From: Muscardinus avellanarius
Taxonomy: Eukaryota; Chordata; Mammalia; Rodentia; Gliridae
Reading direction: 5' to 3'
Assembly (NCBI GenBank): GCA_963383645.1
Contig: OY726572.1
Span: forward strand, 68,827,738 to 68,891,737
Length of the DNA: 64,000 bases
Shown here in pieces: positions 45,263 through 57,959 of this stretch. Within the stretch, counting starts at the first letter, position 1. Every line of letters starts with the position of its first letter. The notes below the pieces were generated by a model that was not told the DNA's origin, did not search any database, and saw nothing but the letters and a program-made list of their open reading frames with translations. Both the position numbers and the translations under genes were made by a program.

Positions 45263-45707
45263 CTGGCAAAGACAGGTGGGGTCAGCCAGGCAGCTGGGCC
45301 ATGGGGGTCCATGGGGAAGGGTTGACTTGGTAGGGTCTCAGGGATGCAACCTCTGGTCAGGCATTAATTAAGACACTCTGGAGGTGTCTAGGGGGATATA
45401 TAATGGTGAGAAGGGGTCCTGAGCCCTAGCTGAAGGGGAATACCCTGTAGGGAAGGGAGAGGACAGCCACAGTGAGATGGACATTGGAGTTAGCTTGAGC
45501 TGCGCTTTGAACCCTGAGCCTCATTTTTTTCTACCTGTAAAATGAGGATCAGAAGACTTAATTACGTAGATTCTATGACCCTTGTAAAGTTCCTGGTAGC
45601 TATTTTGCCTGGCACTAGTATTGCTATTATTCTTTCATTGACTTGGGAAGGCAAGTGTTTGGAGTCTTGGGGCACGAACATATCACCTCGGGAGGGGAGA
45701 GCCATAC
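45263..45707. other. Short SLC4A5 intron
   Basis: 445 bases with no recognisable repeat and no exon evidence. Confidence 0.6.
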
Positions 45708-45776
45708 CTGGATGCCATTCAGAGAGGCCACGCCCATGTAGAGGAAGACTCCGTACAGCACAGGCATGGGGATATA
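45708..45776 (-). CDS. SLC4A5: SLC4A5 exon g: [13 protein letters not shown] motif
   Basis: Acceptor TGTTCTCCTTTCAG, donor GTATGGCTC. It encodes [20 protein letters not shown] and GIQ. The [13 protein letters not shown] stretch is an SLC4 signature. 69 nt, phase 0. The intron upstream is the longest here, 6.65 kb. Confidence 0.96.
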
Positions 45777-48697
45777 CTGAAAGGAGAACAGAGTTTTGGA
45801 TGGGGCCTCTGACTGAGGTGGGTCCTTGGCCACCCCATCCTGGACAAAGATGTCTGCCAACCACAGGCATCTGGGAGCTGGATATTTGAAGGAACTGAGG
45901 GTCTAAGAGATGATCTGGGGCCAGAGTTGAGGTGGGGTGGAAGATGAGGGTCAGAAGCACCGCTGTGCCCTTCTCCAGCTCGGGTAACCTCCCAGCCCTG
46001 TGGAAGCCATGTGGTCTGGCTACAACACTGCCCTCTGCTCCTTCCTGTCAGCCCCTTCCTGCTTCCAGTCTCAGCTGAGACCCTAAACCTAACCCTAACC
46101 CCCAAAGCTGTGCAAGGGTGCTGAACAAAAGCATACCTCATATACAACAGTGTAAAAAATAAGCAAAGCAGAAGTATATAAAACCTTCACTCTGTACTGT
46201 CTACTAAAGTTCCCCCCAGCCCTAATCTTGTTTTCCCTTGAGGATGGGATGTCCGAAGGCCGTGAGTTCCTCTTTAGGTAGGCTAGCCCAAACCGGGCAG
46301 ATCTAAGATGGTTGCTGGCCCTGGCACAGTCATTCTCCAGTCTATAACTTCATGATAATCTAGTCTGCATGCTGAAGTCACTCACTGGCTGCCATGACGA
46401 GAAGCACCAAACCAAAAAAGAAAGGCAAAAGCCAGGCATGGTGGCGCACACTTGTAATCCCAGTACCCGGGAGGCTGAGACAGGAGGATCCGGGGTCGCG
46501 GCCAGCCTCAGCTACTTAGTGAGGCCTTCCGCAACTTAGTGAGACCCTGTTTCAGAATAAAGAATAAAGAATTGGGCTGGGGGTATGGCTCGGAGCTAGA
46601 ATGCCCATGAGTTCAATGTCCAGTACCAACAACAACAGTAGAAGCCAAAAACTCTTAGCTATAATCTCTAGCAACAGAAATTTAAGTTCACTTAGAATTT
46701 CCCTTTTTGCCCTCACGAATGCAAAAAACACACCAAACAGAACTAGATTTTGTCTTAGATGTTTTAGAGTTGCCAGTGACTGATCACAAAGACACTTCAT
46801 CCTCAAGCCAAGGACGTTGTCTCCAGCTCTGCCATTTGCAGTTTCCCCAGCAAATCCCCAAGGCCTATGACGTCACACTCCTACCAGTGACAGGGCTGTA
46901 TCGAGAATGCTAGATTGCTCAGCACAGATCTTCTTTGAACCTCCAGGAAAGGGCCTTTTTCAAATATTAATGAAACTAAAAAGCAGCAAAAAGGTACCTC
47001 TAGGGTCAGCTTTACACCAGCAGTAACAGATGTCAAGGGTCACGGCACGACACAAGGACATCACAGCCTGTCTACATAATTTGAGACTGAGACCATGATA
47101 AGAGCATGGAGTTCTCTAGAAAGGGGGCCTTGGGCACCATCAGCAGTTCCTCTGAGGCAGGATGCAGAAATCTGCAGTCTCAAAGAGCTTTCTTGGATAG
47201 GTGTGAAAAAACCGACCTCACAGCCTTGGGGTGGACTGGGGATCCTGCAGGGCTGAGGGTGTGAGTCATTTATGCCCCTCCTTACATACATGCCCACTCC
47301 ATCCTCAGTGCCTTCGTTTGACAAGATAAGCACATATTTCCAAATTGGTCAAGATTGATCACTAATCCTACAATAATAAACATTACTGTCAGCCAGGCAT
47401 GGTGGCATACTCCTATTATCCCCAGACTTGAGACAGGAGGATCAGAGGTTCAAGGACAGGCTCCGTAAGCAGTGAGAGTCTCATCAACTTAGGGAGATCC
47501 TTTTTCAAGAATAAAAATAAAATGGGGTTGGGGGTGTAGCTCAGAGGCAGAATGCTCCTGGATTTAATCCCCTGTACCACAAAAAAAAGAAAAAAAAAAA
47601 AAGGAAATTACTGCCTAACACCAGTATACTGTTACTTACAGAGGGAGAGACTGGGGAAAGAGGAAGGAGGTGAACTGGAGAGGAGGAGAGGGAGAGGGTC
47701 CTAGATTAATTCTAGGACTTCACCTTTTAATTAATTTATCTTTTACTTGAAATGGCTAAATCAAATTTCTTTTCCTTAATATAAAACCAATCTGGTATTT
47801 AGCACTGGTGCCAGCTAGCAATTATTCTTCAATCACTTAACTGTTTCAAAAGTCTAGCTTTACAAAAAGGCATACAATCAAACCAGAAATCTTAAGTCTT
47901 ATGATCAATAAAAATCTAGATAGGTCTGCCCTACTACAAAATTTATCAAATAGGTTAACTGTTGGTTAAATAAAGTGTATTGCAGACTCCCCCCGCTCCT
48001 TATTGTGCAAGAATACCGGTGGGAAGATTTTTCAAATCCCTTCGTGATTGGATGCAAAGACAATATCAGCATTTGGCACCACGTGGACCCTTGAAAACTT
48101 GACCTTGACAGAGCAATAATTAACATTTCCTTGTTTCTGGCACCTTACTCTCTTTACACAGCTTATTTTATAAGATGCATATGTAAATTACTATAGAATT
48201 ATTAACTCTATATAAGTCCATTTATAAATATGGTCCACAGTTTGAAAGAGTTACATTTTGGTCAAGAATTTCAGAAGGGAATATCCATTATTGCACAAAA
48301 TGTGGAACTATTACATATCACTTGAAAATAAGCAATGTGACCAGATATCATTTAAAAATGATGGGCAAGCCAGGCGTGGTGGCGCACGCTTATAATCCCA
48401 GCATTCGGGAGGCTGAGACTAGAGGATCGTGCTTCGCAGACAGCCTCAGCTACTTAGAGAGGTCCTTCGCAACTCAGTGAGACCCTATTTAAAAAAAAAA
48501 TAGACTAAAAATATAGGGCTGAGGGTGTAGCTCAGAGATACAATGGCCCTGGGTTTCATCCCTCGTACCACACGCGCACACACACACACACACACACAAA
48601 ACTGGCAAAGGTTATGGTGATGTTAAATCTTATGTGTAGAATTCTTTTCCTCTCTAGCTCTCTTTCTATCCCTCCATCCCTCTCTCCCTCTCTCCCC

Positions 48698-48771
48698 AGT
48701 GCTGGGAATAAAGCCCAGGGCCTCAAGCATGTAAGGCAATTGCTCTGCCTCTGAATGATACCCCCAGCTCT
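48698..48771 (-). repeat. Free ID element (monomer), minus strand
   Basis: Reads CCCAGTGCTGGGAATAAAGC, then GGGCCTCAAGCATGTAAGGC and CTCTGCCTCTGAATGATACC. The internal arm (CAAGCATGTAAGGCAATTGC) is the one missing from the dimeric SINEs here, so this is a true ID, not a dimer fragment. Confidence 0.7.
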
Positions 48772-49429
48772 ATTTTAATCATGTAAATTATACTACTGAG
48801 GGCATGCTACCTATATTAAAAAGATAGACAATATTAGTGTAAAAACAAAAATTGATTAAAATCACACACCAAAAGTTTGAGTGTAAAAGCCTAGAAAATA
48901 CATATACGGAGTATGATAAATGTGTTCATAAAAGAAACCATCATATTGTAAGCGGAACAAAAGGAGGGAAACTAGTGGACTTTTCTAACTGCTTTGTGTT
49001 CTATTCAAATAAGAATAAAAAGCTGGGGTGAAATAGCTGAATCGCTGAACACACTCAACAGCCAGGGCATGGCCTGGGACTGCCAGAGGTCAGAGTTGGC
49101 TGAGAGGCAGGAACTGTTAGCTACATAGTGTTTCCAGGAACTTCTGAGTGTCTGTTAGAGTTTTTTTTTACACAAACACTTGTCAGACAATAGTATCAGG
49201 ACTAACACATGTGATGGTTCTTCGTGATTTTTTTTTTTTTTTTTGGTGGTACTGGGGTTCCTGGAAGCCCTTCTACCTCCAGGCTACACTCCCAGACCTA
49301 TTTTTTTTTATATATTTTTATTTGGAAACGGTCTCTTAAGCCAGTGCGGCTGGCTTCGAACCTGCGTGATCCTCTTGTCTCAGCCTCCCAAGCGTGGGGA
49401 TTCCAAGCGTGTGCCACCACGCCCAGCTG

Positions 49430-49461
<32 letters not shown>

Positions 49462-49901
49462 GTGGTACTGAGGATGAAACCCAGGGTCTTTTCTAACTCT
49501 GGGTTATACTTCCAGACCTATTTTATACTTTATTTGGAAACGGTCTCACTACGTGGCTGAGAGCCTCACTCTGTAGCTGAGACTGGCTTAGAACCTATGT
49601 GATCCTCCTGTCTCAGCCTCCCAAACGCTGGGATTAAAGCGTGCGCCACCACCACGCCTGGCTGGCTTCTTTGGAGCTCTTTACAAAAAAGCAAATATTG
49701 TCTGGCCATTTAAAATATACTTTTAGCCGGGTGTGGTGGCACACGCCTGTAATCCCAGTACTTGGGAGGTTGAGACAGGAGGACCATGGGTTCAAGGACA
49801 GCCTCAGCAAGTAGTGATACTCAGCAACCTAGCAAGATCCTGTTTTGAAATAAAAATAAAATTGGGCTGGGGCTGTGTCTCAGAGGTAGAACACCCAGTA
49901 C

Positions 49902-49902
49902 C

Positions 49903-49944
<42 letters not shown>
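49902..49944. repeat. (AAAT)n microsatellite
   Basis: About ten AAAT units forming the tail of the SINE at 49727. Confidence 0.95.
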
Positions 49945-49945
<1 letters not shown>

Positions 49946-50162
49946 GTAAATATACTTTTAAAGCTAGGAGTGGTGGTGGTACATGCCTGTAATTCCTGTC
50001 CTTGAGAGGCTGAGACAGGCAGTTCATAGGTTTGAAGCCAGCCTCAGCAATTTAGCAAGGTTTTCAGAAACTTAGCCAGACCCTGTTTCCAAATAAAAAA
50101 TAAAAATGGATGGGGGTGTAGCTTGGTGGTGGAATGCCCCTGGATTCAATTCCTAGTAACAC

Positions 50163-50195
<33 letters not shown>

Positions 50196-50430
50196 TGACA
50201 TTTATTGTGTACACTTTTTTTGTGGTACTGGGGATTTAAGCCTGGGGTATTCTACTTCCAAGCTACACTCCCAGTCCTATTTTTCATTCTTTTTTTTTTT
50301 TTTTTAATCAGGGTCTCACTAAGTTGCAGAGGGCCTCACTAAGTACCTGAGGCTGGCCGCGAGCCTGAGATCCTCCTGTCTCAGTCTCCTATGTACTGGG
50401 ATTACAAGTGTGCACCACCATGCCCGGCTT

Positions 50431-50487
50431 ATACATACATACATACGTACATACGTACATACATACATACATACATACATACATACA
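50431..50487. repeat. (ATAC)n microsatellite
   Basis: About 14 ATAC/GTAC units between two minus-strand SINEs. Confidence 0.95.
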
Positions 50488-51539
50488 TTTATTTATTATT
50501 TATTTATTTAGCGGTACTAGGGATGGAACCATGGAACCAAGGGGGCATTCTACCTCTGAGCTACACTCCCAGCCCTATTTTTTATTTGTTATTTTGAAAC
50601 AGGGTATCACTGAGTTGCAAAGGGCCTCAGAAGTAGTACCTGAGGCTGTCCACGAACCGCAATCCTCCTGTGTCAGCCTCCCAAATGCTGGGATTATAAG
50701 CGTGCGCCACCACGCCCGGCCCAGTTTACACTTTTTTTTTTGTAGTACTGGGGTTGGAACCCAGGGGCATCCTACCTCCAAGCTACACCCTTAGCCCTAT
50801 TTTTAATTTTTATTTTGAAACAGAGTCTCACTGAGTTGCAAAGGGCCTCACTAAGTAGTAGGTGAGGCTGTCCGCGAACCCTGATCCTCCTGTCTCAACC
50901 TCCCAAATGCTGGGATTACAAGTGTGTGCCATCACACCCAGCCCGGCTTACACTTTTAAATAAACAAAATGCCTGACCACCTGCATATAATTTATTTCCT
51001 ACATGGTGGGAACATTCCTTTAAAATTACCCAACCTAAACCTCAGGTATGCCCAGCACTTACTCTTGAGCCAGAAATACTTTTCATAGTAAATAAAGCGA
51101 TAACCATCATAGTTATTTAGTCTTTCTATTTTTTTTTTTATAAAGTCAATCCTAAATAAGCTGTTTGGGATAGCTGAAGAAGAAAAATATCTGGGCATGG
51201 TGGCACACATTTGTAATCCCAATACTTGGGAGGCTGAGACAAGAGGATGGCAGGTCCATGGCCAGCCTCAGCAACTTAGTGAGGCCTTCTGCAACTTAGC
51301 GAGATCCTGTTTCAAAAAAAAAAAAAAAAAAAGGGGGAGCTGGGCATGGTGGCACACACTTGTAATCCCAGCATTTGGGAGGCTGAGACAGGAGGATCAC
51401 TGTTTGCAGACAACCTCAGCTACTTAGTGAGGCTGTTTGCAACTCAGTGAGATCCTGTTTCAAAGTAAAGAATAAAAAATAGGGCTGGGGGTGTAGCTCG
51501 GAGGTAGAATGCCCATGGATTCCATCCCAGTAACACACA

Positions 51540-51574
<35 letters not shown>

Positions 51575-52428
51575 AAGACTGGAGGTGTAGATCAGAGGTA
51601 GAATGTCCTTGGGTTCAATTCCAAGTACCACCAAAAAAGGGGGATAGTCACAAAGGTCAGGGTGATTATAGGTAACTTTCATTCAGAAAGGCTAGAAGGC
51701 GGTGGTTCTGGGGGACACCTATCTCAGATGCACCCCTTTAGTTAGTTCCTGCTAGCTGGCCTGGTGGGACATGAGCAAGAGGAGATTGAAACTGGGAAAA
51801 GTCACTCAAGGCAGAGGAGCAGAGGACAGTCCTGAAGACAGCTGACAGCTGAGAGGCCCCTCTGCGGCTTCAACTTTAGAAAATGGCCCAGCAAGAAGGC
51901 CTGAGTGTTAGGCGGGTGTGGTGGCACATGCCTGTAATCCCAGTACTCGGGAGGCTGAGATAGGAGGATCATGGGTTCATGGCCAACCTCAGCAACTTAG
52001 TGAGGCCCTCCGTAACTTAGTGAGACACTGTTTCAAAATAAAAGATAAAATAGGGTTGGAGTGTAGCTTAGAGGTAAGATGTCTCTGAGTTCAATCCTCA
52101 CACAAGGCCCAAGTGAGCCCCATACCCACACAGACATGCCCAGCTCGGCAAGCTCCTGACCAATGCAGGGTAGACCTTGGCAGGACACTCCAGAAAGACA
52201 CAAAGGGCCCAGGTGAGTTGAGAGAGCAGAGAATCAGGGATGGTAGCGACAATCCCAAATCACAGAAAACAGCGACAATATTGAAACATCACTTTAGTCT
52301 AATAAGATCCTGCCTTTAGGGGCCCTGAGCCAGCAACACCTAGGCTGTGCGGGGACCCCTCCTGTCCCTGGGCCTCGCCTCTGTGCTTTCTCAGACAGTG
52401 GGGCCCTGGGTGGTGTGCAGAGGCTCAC

Positions 52429-52501
52429 CTTCAGAATGGGAGCCAGGAAGACGGAGATTCCCGTCAGGATGAAGACGATGAAGCCGGTCACCCTCTGTTC
52501 C
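52429..52501 (-). CDS. SLC4A5: SLC4A5 exon f: transmembrane segment
   Basis: Acceptor CCTTCTCCGCCAG, donor GTGAGCCTC. The first base completes Arg, then [20 protein letters not shown] and PILK. Conserved EQRVTG motif before a hydrophobic span. 73 nt. Confidence 0.96.
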
Positions 52502-53362
52502 CTGGCGGAGAAGGGCACAGGTGAGGGGTGACCCAGGAGATACTCCGTGACCCCTCCCAGCCCCCTGCCCCTCTGTAGGCCCTGAAGCTTGTGTCCAAGA
52601 CCAGAGCCTCAAACAGCTTTCGCATTGAGCTCCATCTTGTAGCCTGAGGCCCAGCTGACCTGCACAGGGAAGATGGAGCCCCTGCCCAAGGCCCGGGCGC
52701 TCTGTTGGGGTTGTTGGGGAGGCTGCTCGGTGGCATGCTCAATAGCTGCGGTGCTTGAGCCAGATGGACTGGGGCTGAATCTGGGCTTTGCCACCTGTGT
52801 GGCATCAGGCAAGGCCCTGAACACCTTGAGCTGAGTTGAATGGAGATCATAATGGCACACACATCAGGAAGCTGTGTGATATAGTGTTAATTGCCTCTTC
52901 TTTTGGTGATAAGACCCCACTTTTGTGGACCATGACTGATGAAAATCTGGGGAAGGGGGCCTGGCTGTTAGCAAAGCAGGCGTCAGGGCTGGGGCAGAGA
53001 GGTTGGAGCCCTGGGCTCTGGGGTGGATTGCTTAGGCCCAGAGAGGCCTCCCGTAGGTGGGCCGGGTGGCCCAAGGCAGTTGGGAGAGTGCCAGAATCTG
53101 GTGTGGGCCTGGGGCCTGCCGGGAAGATGACATGTTTTCCTGTCTGGAGCAGCTTGGGGTCCTGGCTCGAGGCATACGAGGAGGGAGAAGGGAAAGACAG
53201 AAGTGACGGCCAGGGGATGGTGGTGGTCCCTGGTGGGCTTTCTGGAGGAATGGAGGTTGAGTAGGAGCCAAACCCACAGAGGGGTCTTGGGAACAGCAGG
53301 AATAGGGATCTGGAGGAAGAGACAAAGGGAAGGATGAGAAGAGGTCCTACTACGGCCTCTGT

Positions 53363-53410
<48 letters not shown>

Positions 53411-54293
53411 CGTGTGTGCATGGGCACACACGTGCATTACTTGAAGACTATTAAGAAAAAAGTACCACTTAGAAGTAAATTTCCATCTCCTTTCTCTCTT
53501 CCCTCGTAGGTAGGAAGGAAACATAAAGGAAGGACAAGAAAAGTATAACTTGACTCTGAGAAAGCCTCGTGCTAAACTTCCTCTCCTCGTCACATTCCAG
53601 CCAGTTCTCCTGCCCCGGCCCAATACTCCCAAATGTCTGGGAAATCTACAGATCTTCAAGTTACTGGAAATTCACTCGCTTGTGACGATTTCCTGTTTAT
53701 TATCCCTCCAATAAAATACTTAAGCAAGCAAGGAAGAAAAGACATAGGCTGAGAAATCTATAATTTAGGAGACTTTCCAGTTTATCTGTTGATCAGATGA
53801 GGGAGGCCACGATCCCCCTAAGGACCGGTGGATGACCAGACCCCATCAACAGGCGAGTGCTCACCACACTGACGTGGTTCTTGTGTGCCTGCCCACGCCC
53901 GCCCGCCCTTCGCCAAGCTGCCTTTAAAAGAGCCATGAAAGCTCAGCATGGCATCAGTCCTGAGACGCCCGCATGCTCCCTTGAATATGTGCTCCTTTCT
54001 CTCCTAAAACAAACTCTGGCTATGCCTCTGACCGGCTCATGCTGAAACGCCTTCCTGTCACAAACACAAGGGCCCTGCGGGTCCTGAGCTGAGTTCCCCC
54101 TCTCTCCCTGGGAACCCCTCAGACCCGAATCAGAATCATCTCTTTTTACCTCAGGAAAATCACTCCTGTCCCTGTGGTCCCTGGATGATTAGAGTGGGGA
54201 CCTTCCCACCCCAATTTCCTGATGGTAAGAAAAGCTGTTTTTCTCCCTCCCAAGCTGGCCGCTCCTGGTCACGTGATGTAGGCCCCCTCCTAC
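52502..54293. other. SLC4A5 intron, SINE-free, with (GT)n
   Basis: 1.8 kb without SINEs. A (GT)n run occupies 53365-53408. The segment 53850-54060 has an LTR-like flavour (CTTTAAAAGAGCCATGAAAG, GTGCTCCTTTCTCTCCTAAA), but I cannot assign it. No exon seen. Confidence 0.55.
53365..53409. repeat. (GT)n microsatellite
   Basis: About 22 units in an otherwise repeat-free SLC4A5 intron. Confidence 0.95.
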
Positions 54294-54472
54294 CTGACTC
54301 CCAGGAACTGGGGCTGCTCCCCAGGGGCGCTGGTCTCTGTCTCCATCCTCAGGCTGTCGATGTGGGCAATGGAGATGACAGTGGCAGCCACATACCAGGG
54401 GAGTCCCGTGAAGGAGCACAGGGCCATGAGGATGCCCACCCAGAACAGGTCCAGATGGTAGCCGGCGGCTTT
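54294..54472 (-). CDS. SLC4A5: SLC4A5 exon e: two membrane segments
   Basis: Acceptor CCCACTCCTGCAG, donor GTAGGAGGG. It encodes [40 protein letters not shown] and [19 protein letters not shown], and ends with AG of an Arg codon. 179 nt. Confidence 0.97.
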
Positions 54473-55188
54473 CTGCAGGAGTGGGAGAAGCTTCTGGGGC
54501 CCCATTCCTCTTCAAAGCAGCCATTTCGTGGAATACGGTTCCAGGGCTCCCCGTGCCTTCCAGAGGAGCTGTCACCCTGAGGTGCTCCCTGAGAGAGCTC
54601 TAGAGATGCTCAGATCTTGCCACCCTGCCAGGGGCTTTCAATGGCCACCTTGTGTGAGAGGGTGAGCCAGGTAAGGGGCACAGGTGATGTAGGAAAGAGG
54701 TGTTCAGGCCTGGAAAGGCCCTGGGTCTGGTTTCCTGGGAACAAAGGCTCCTACCAAGTGGCCATAATATCTCTGTAGTTCTTGAGTGAGGGGCCTCAGA
54801 TGGGGCAGGCCTAGGTTGGTCCAGACTGGGGGAGAGGTTAGCCCATATCTTCTCAGACCCAGAGGCAGAGAGGTTTCAAAGACCAGGGGGGCTAAGGAAG
54901 TCCCTTCATCTCATGACTTCAAGTCTACTCTCTTATCAGTATCTGTTTGGCCCCCTAAACGCCCTGCCAGGAGGTACAGAGCTGGAGAGTCACTTCGGGA
55001 GAGAAAAGGGGCTTGTACACAGGAACTGGCCTGGGCTTGGTCCGGGTCCTCAGACCAGCTTATCCTGGCCTTTCTGGAAGCCACATGTTCCCACCCCACC
55101 AACTGGAAACTTGTCTTCTGCTCAGAGTATTGAAAGAACTATTTCTTTCTTTTATTCCTTCTAACTTTGCTTCTAGCAACAGCCTTAC
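54473..55188. other. SLC4A5 intron, no recognisable repeats
   Basis: 716 bases of unique-looking sequence without SINEs or a plausible additional exon. Confidence 0.6.
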
Positions 55189-55350
55189 CCTCAGCCTGTT
55201 CTCCTTCCGGTTGACAATGACAGCTGTGATCTGCTGGTCCATGAAGATCAGGATGGTCACCAGTAGGGCGGGCAGGATGCTCGCCAGGTACACCCACCAT
55301 GGGTTCTTCCCAAAGGGGGCCACAAACCAGCCTCGGTCAGGCCGCGTGGG
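55189..55350 (-). CDS. SLC4A5: SLC4A5 exon d: [13 protein letters not shown] region
   Basis: Acceptor TTGCTCCGCTCAG, donor GTAAGGCTG. It encodes [19 protein letters not shown], a span [15 protein letters not shown], and [17 protein letters not shown]. These are among the most conserved residues in the SLC4 family. 162 nt, phase 0. Confidence 0.97.
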
Positions 55351-55768
55351 CTGAGCGGAGCAAAGGAAGAGGGAGGGCCCTTTCCTCTCTCCCCTGTCCC
55401 ATGCCTTTGCCTGCTGGCCCGCTCCCACCACCCAGGTATTTTTTTCCCCAATTGGGGCACTTCTCAACTGCAATATTTTCCCTTAGACCTAAGGCACCTG
55501 CAACTTAGAGTAAAGAGATCACAGAAGCAAGGGAGAGATGGGAAGGAACGAGGACACAGACAGGGTCAGCAGAATTAAGGCTGTAACTGCCCTGGGATCA
55601 GCAGGGAAACAGGGTCGTGAAGCTCCAGGGGAAAGCAAGAGGGAGTACGCAGTTACTACTTGCAAAAGAACACAAAGCAGAAATGGGCCTAGAGCCTGAT
55701 GCTCTTGTCTCTTCTGAGTCACCTGTCTGGGAAGCATTATAGAACTGTCTGTAAAACAGCAAACACCA

Positions 55769-55836
55769 GGGGCTGGGGATGTGGCAGTGCTTGCCTAGCA
55801 CGCACAAGGCCCTGGCTTTAATCTCCAGCATCCCCC
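55769..55836 (+). repeat. Free ID element (monomer)
   Basis: AGGGGCTGGGGATGTGGCAG, TGCTTGCCTAGCACGCACAA and GGCCCTGGCTTTAATCTCCA: the complete ID unit with its tRNA-like arm and no left 7SL unit. Confidence 0.75.
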
Positions 55837-56284
55837 AAACAAGAGCACAAAACATCAGGTCAGACCTGCATGTTGAGAATAAGGGGTTATCTGTGCAAAA
55901 GCTGATATTTATCTTTTTGTTATAATTTAAGAGAAAGAGATACTTTTGAGGCCAACATGTTTCAAAACCCTGAAACGATACCTCGAAGGTCAAGGTCTCA
56001 AGGGCAGAGAGAGTAAGACCTGGACTCCCTTCCCTGGGTAGATGGTGCATTTGTGGGGAAACAGAGCCTAAACTCAGAAACAAGCAAGTAGCACCGACTC
56101 TGGACTAATAGGTCATGTCTGAAGCAGTGGGTCTCTGCCTTGAACATGTGCAGAATGCCCCGGAGGGCCTAATGCAGATTGGTAGGTTCCAACCCTGGCA
56201 TTTCAGATTCCCTAGGTCTGAGGTGGGAATGAGAATTTACATGGCTTTCTTACAACTATGTATTCATTTATTTATTTGTTTATG

Positions 56285-56385
56285 TAAGCCAGGGGCTCGC
56301 TATGTTGCCCTGGTTAGTCTTGAACTTCTGAGCTTAAGCAATCCTCCCAACCTCCCAAGGGCTGGGACTATGGGTGAGTGCCGTT
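56285..56385 (-). repeat. Ancient 7SL-derived SINE monomer (FLAM/early B1-like)
   Basis: GGGGCTCGCTATGTTGCCCT, GGTTAGTCTTGAACTTCTGA, GCTTAAGCAATCCTCCCAAC and CCCAAGGGCTGGGACTATGG. This is the reverse complement of a 7SL-type left monomer, with wording closer to primate FLAM/early B1 than to the local dimers. It predates them. Confidence 0.6.
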
Positions 56386-56792
56386 AGAATCTGAGTTTCT
56401 AACACGTTCCCAGGTAACAATGTGGTACCGGACCACACTCTGAGAATGAGAATCCTCATTCTAAGAGATCATTTTCAACAGATCCCAGCTGGCCCGGCTC
56501 GTCAACTGCCATAGGTCCAGGAATTGAAAATCTTTGGATAGAAATCAAAAGGCTTCAGCTGAATTGGAGGGTGATTCCAGCATCTCCCCTGCTCCTGGGC
56601 TGCATAGCAGGATTTCATTCTGAATATGTTCGCACCCACCTCTCAAAGGACCGCCCTGGGAGGCTGTGCAGGAAGAGGCAGAGCACACACAAAGAAACCA
56701 CAGGGTGTTGGTGGGGAGAAGAACGTGTGATGGTGGTAAAGGAGGAAGGGTCTGCAGCCTGTGGATGCCAGGAGCAGGGAAAAGGGGCAAAC

Positions 56793-56906
56793 CTTGATGA
56801 CATTGGGCACGTGCAGCTTGGGGGTTTCCAGCCCAAAACAGGCGTCAATTCCACAGAACAGCAGGATGGAGAAAATAATGGAAAAGTCAGCCACCAGGGC
56901 CCGGAC
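56793..56906 (-). CDS. SLC4A5: SLC4A5 exon c: transmembrane segment
   Basis: Acceptor TCTTCTTTCTGCAG, donor GTTTGCCCC. It encodes [20 protein letters not shown] then [18 protein letters not shown]. One hydrophobic span followed by the conserved PKLHVP loop. 114 nt, phase 0. Confidence 0.96.
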
Positions 56907-57959
56907 CTGCAGAAAGAAGAGGATCCAGTGAGTCAAGGATCTGCCCTGCTCCCATCCGCCCCGTCCTCAGACAGCAAAGAGGAAACAGGGAAGGCTGGCT
57001 CTGAAGCCAGCAGGCCTACACTAAAACCTGAGTTTGGCCCCTTGCTGGTTGGGCGACTTTGAGGAAGCCTCAGTCCTTCTTCTGTGAGATGGAGATGATG
57101 GTACCGACCTCAGAGCCGAAAGTGGGCTCTGGTGCCTTTACAGCGCGTGGGATGTGGGGGTCAGAGTGGGAGCTGGTATGATCCCTGTGGGAGCCCTTGC
57201 TGAGACCAGTTCTGGTGTGACAGGCTGAACCAGGACACCCAGCAGGTGTCCTGAGGGCAAGGGTTAAACTTGGAAGAAAACGTGACAGGGCTTTGCTCTG
57301 CAACTGGCTGGGAGGGAGCCACCTCCCCATCCCACAAAGGACCCGCTACTCGCAAACCTCTGTCCACTAAGAGGCTCCAGCCTCTTGCTCCTGCTTCCAG
57401 GAGGCCTGTCGTAGGCCTGGCTCTGGACCTGACCCTGAATCAATATCCTTTCTCCCCTCCAAAGCCACACTGAGACATCTCAGGGCAGAGAGAGGGTCCC
57501 CCAGTGTCTACCTGGCACTTTTTTTTTTTAGGTACTGAGGATGGGAGCCAGGGGCATTCGAACTCCGAGCTATACCTCCAGCCCAATTTTTTATTCTTTT
57601 TTAAAATTTTTTGGTGGTACTGGGGTTCCTGGAAACCCTTCTACTTTCGGGCTACACTCCCAGACCTATTTTATACTTTTTTATTTGGAAACAGGGTCTC
57701 TTAAGCCACCGCGGCTGGCTTCGAAACTGTGCGATCCTCCTGTCTCCACCTCCCAATCATGGGGATTACAAGTGTGTGCCACCACACCCGGCGTCAATTT
57801 TTTATTCTTTATTTTGAAACAAGATCTAACTGAGTTGCAGAGGGCCTCGCTAAGTAGCTGAGGCTGGCCACGAACCGTGATCCTCCTGTCTCAGCCTTCT
57901 GAATGCTGGGATTACAAGTGTGCGCCACCATGCCCGTCTACCTGCCACCTTTTTTTTTT

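Larger units (their letters stand above)
45777..52428. repeat. Long SLC4A5 intron: SINE-dense
   Basis: SINEs: 46431-46626 (+), 47393-47600 (+), 48370-48570 (+), 49240-49428 (-, compact), 49462-49664 (-), 49727-49944 (+), 49962-50160 (+), 50222-50428 (-), 50512-50720 (-), 50741-50945 (-), 51191-51330 (+, no ID tail), 51338-51535 (+, extra ID at 51575-51635), 51915-52100 (+). A free ID (-) lies at 48698-48771. 46630-47390, 47640-48360 and 48780-49230 are unclassified and hold no visible exon. Confidence 0.75.
55351..56792. repeat. SLC4A5 intron with a free ID and an old 7SL-type monomer
   Basis: A free ID (+) lies at 55769-55836 and a 7SL-derived monomer (-) at 56285-56385. The rest looks unique. 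None of the sciurid dimers is present. Confidence 0.65.

Noticed and set aside
52847..53659. 270-codon minus-strand frame
   Set aside because: It crosses a (GT)n run read as HTHT, has no family resemblance, and lies in an SLC4A5 intron next to real exons with clear splice sites.
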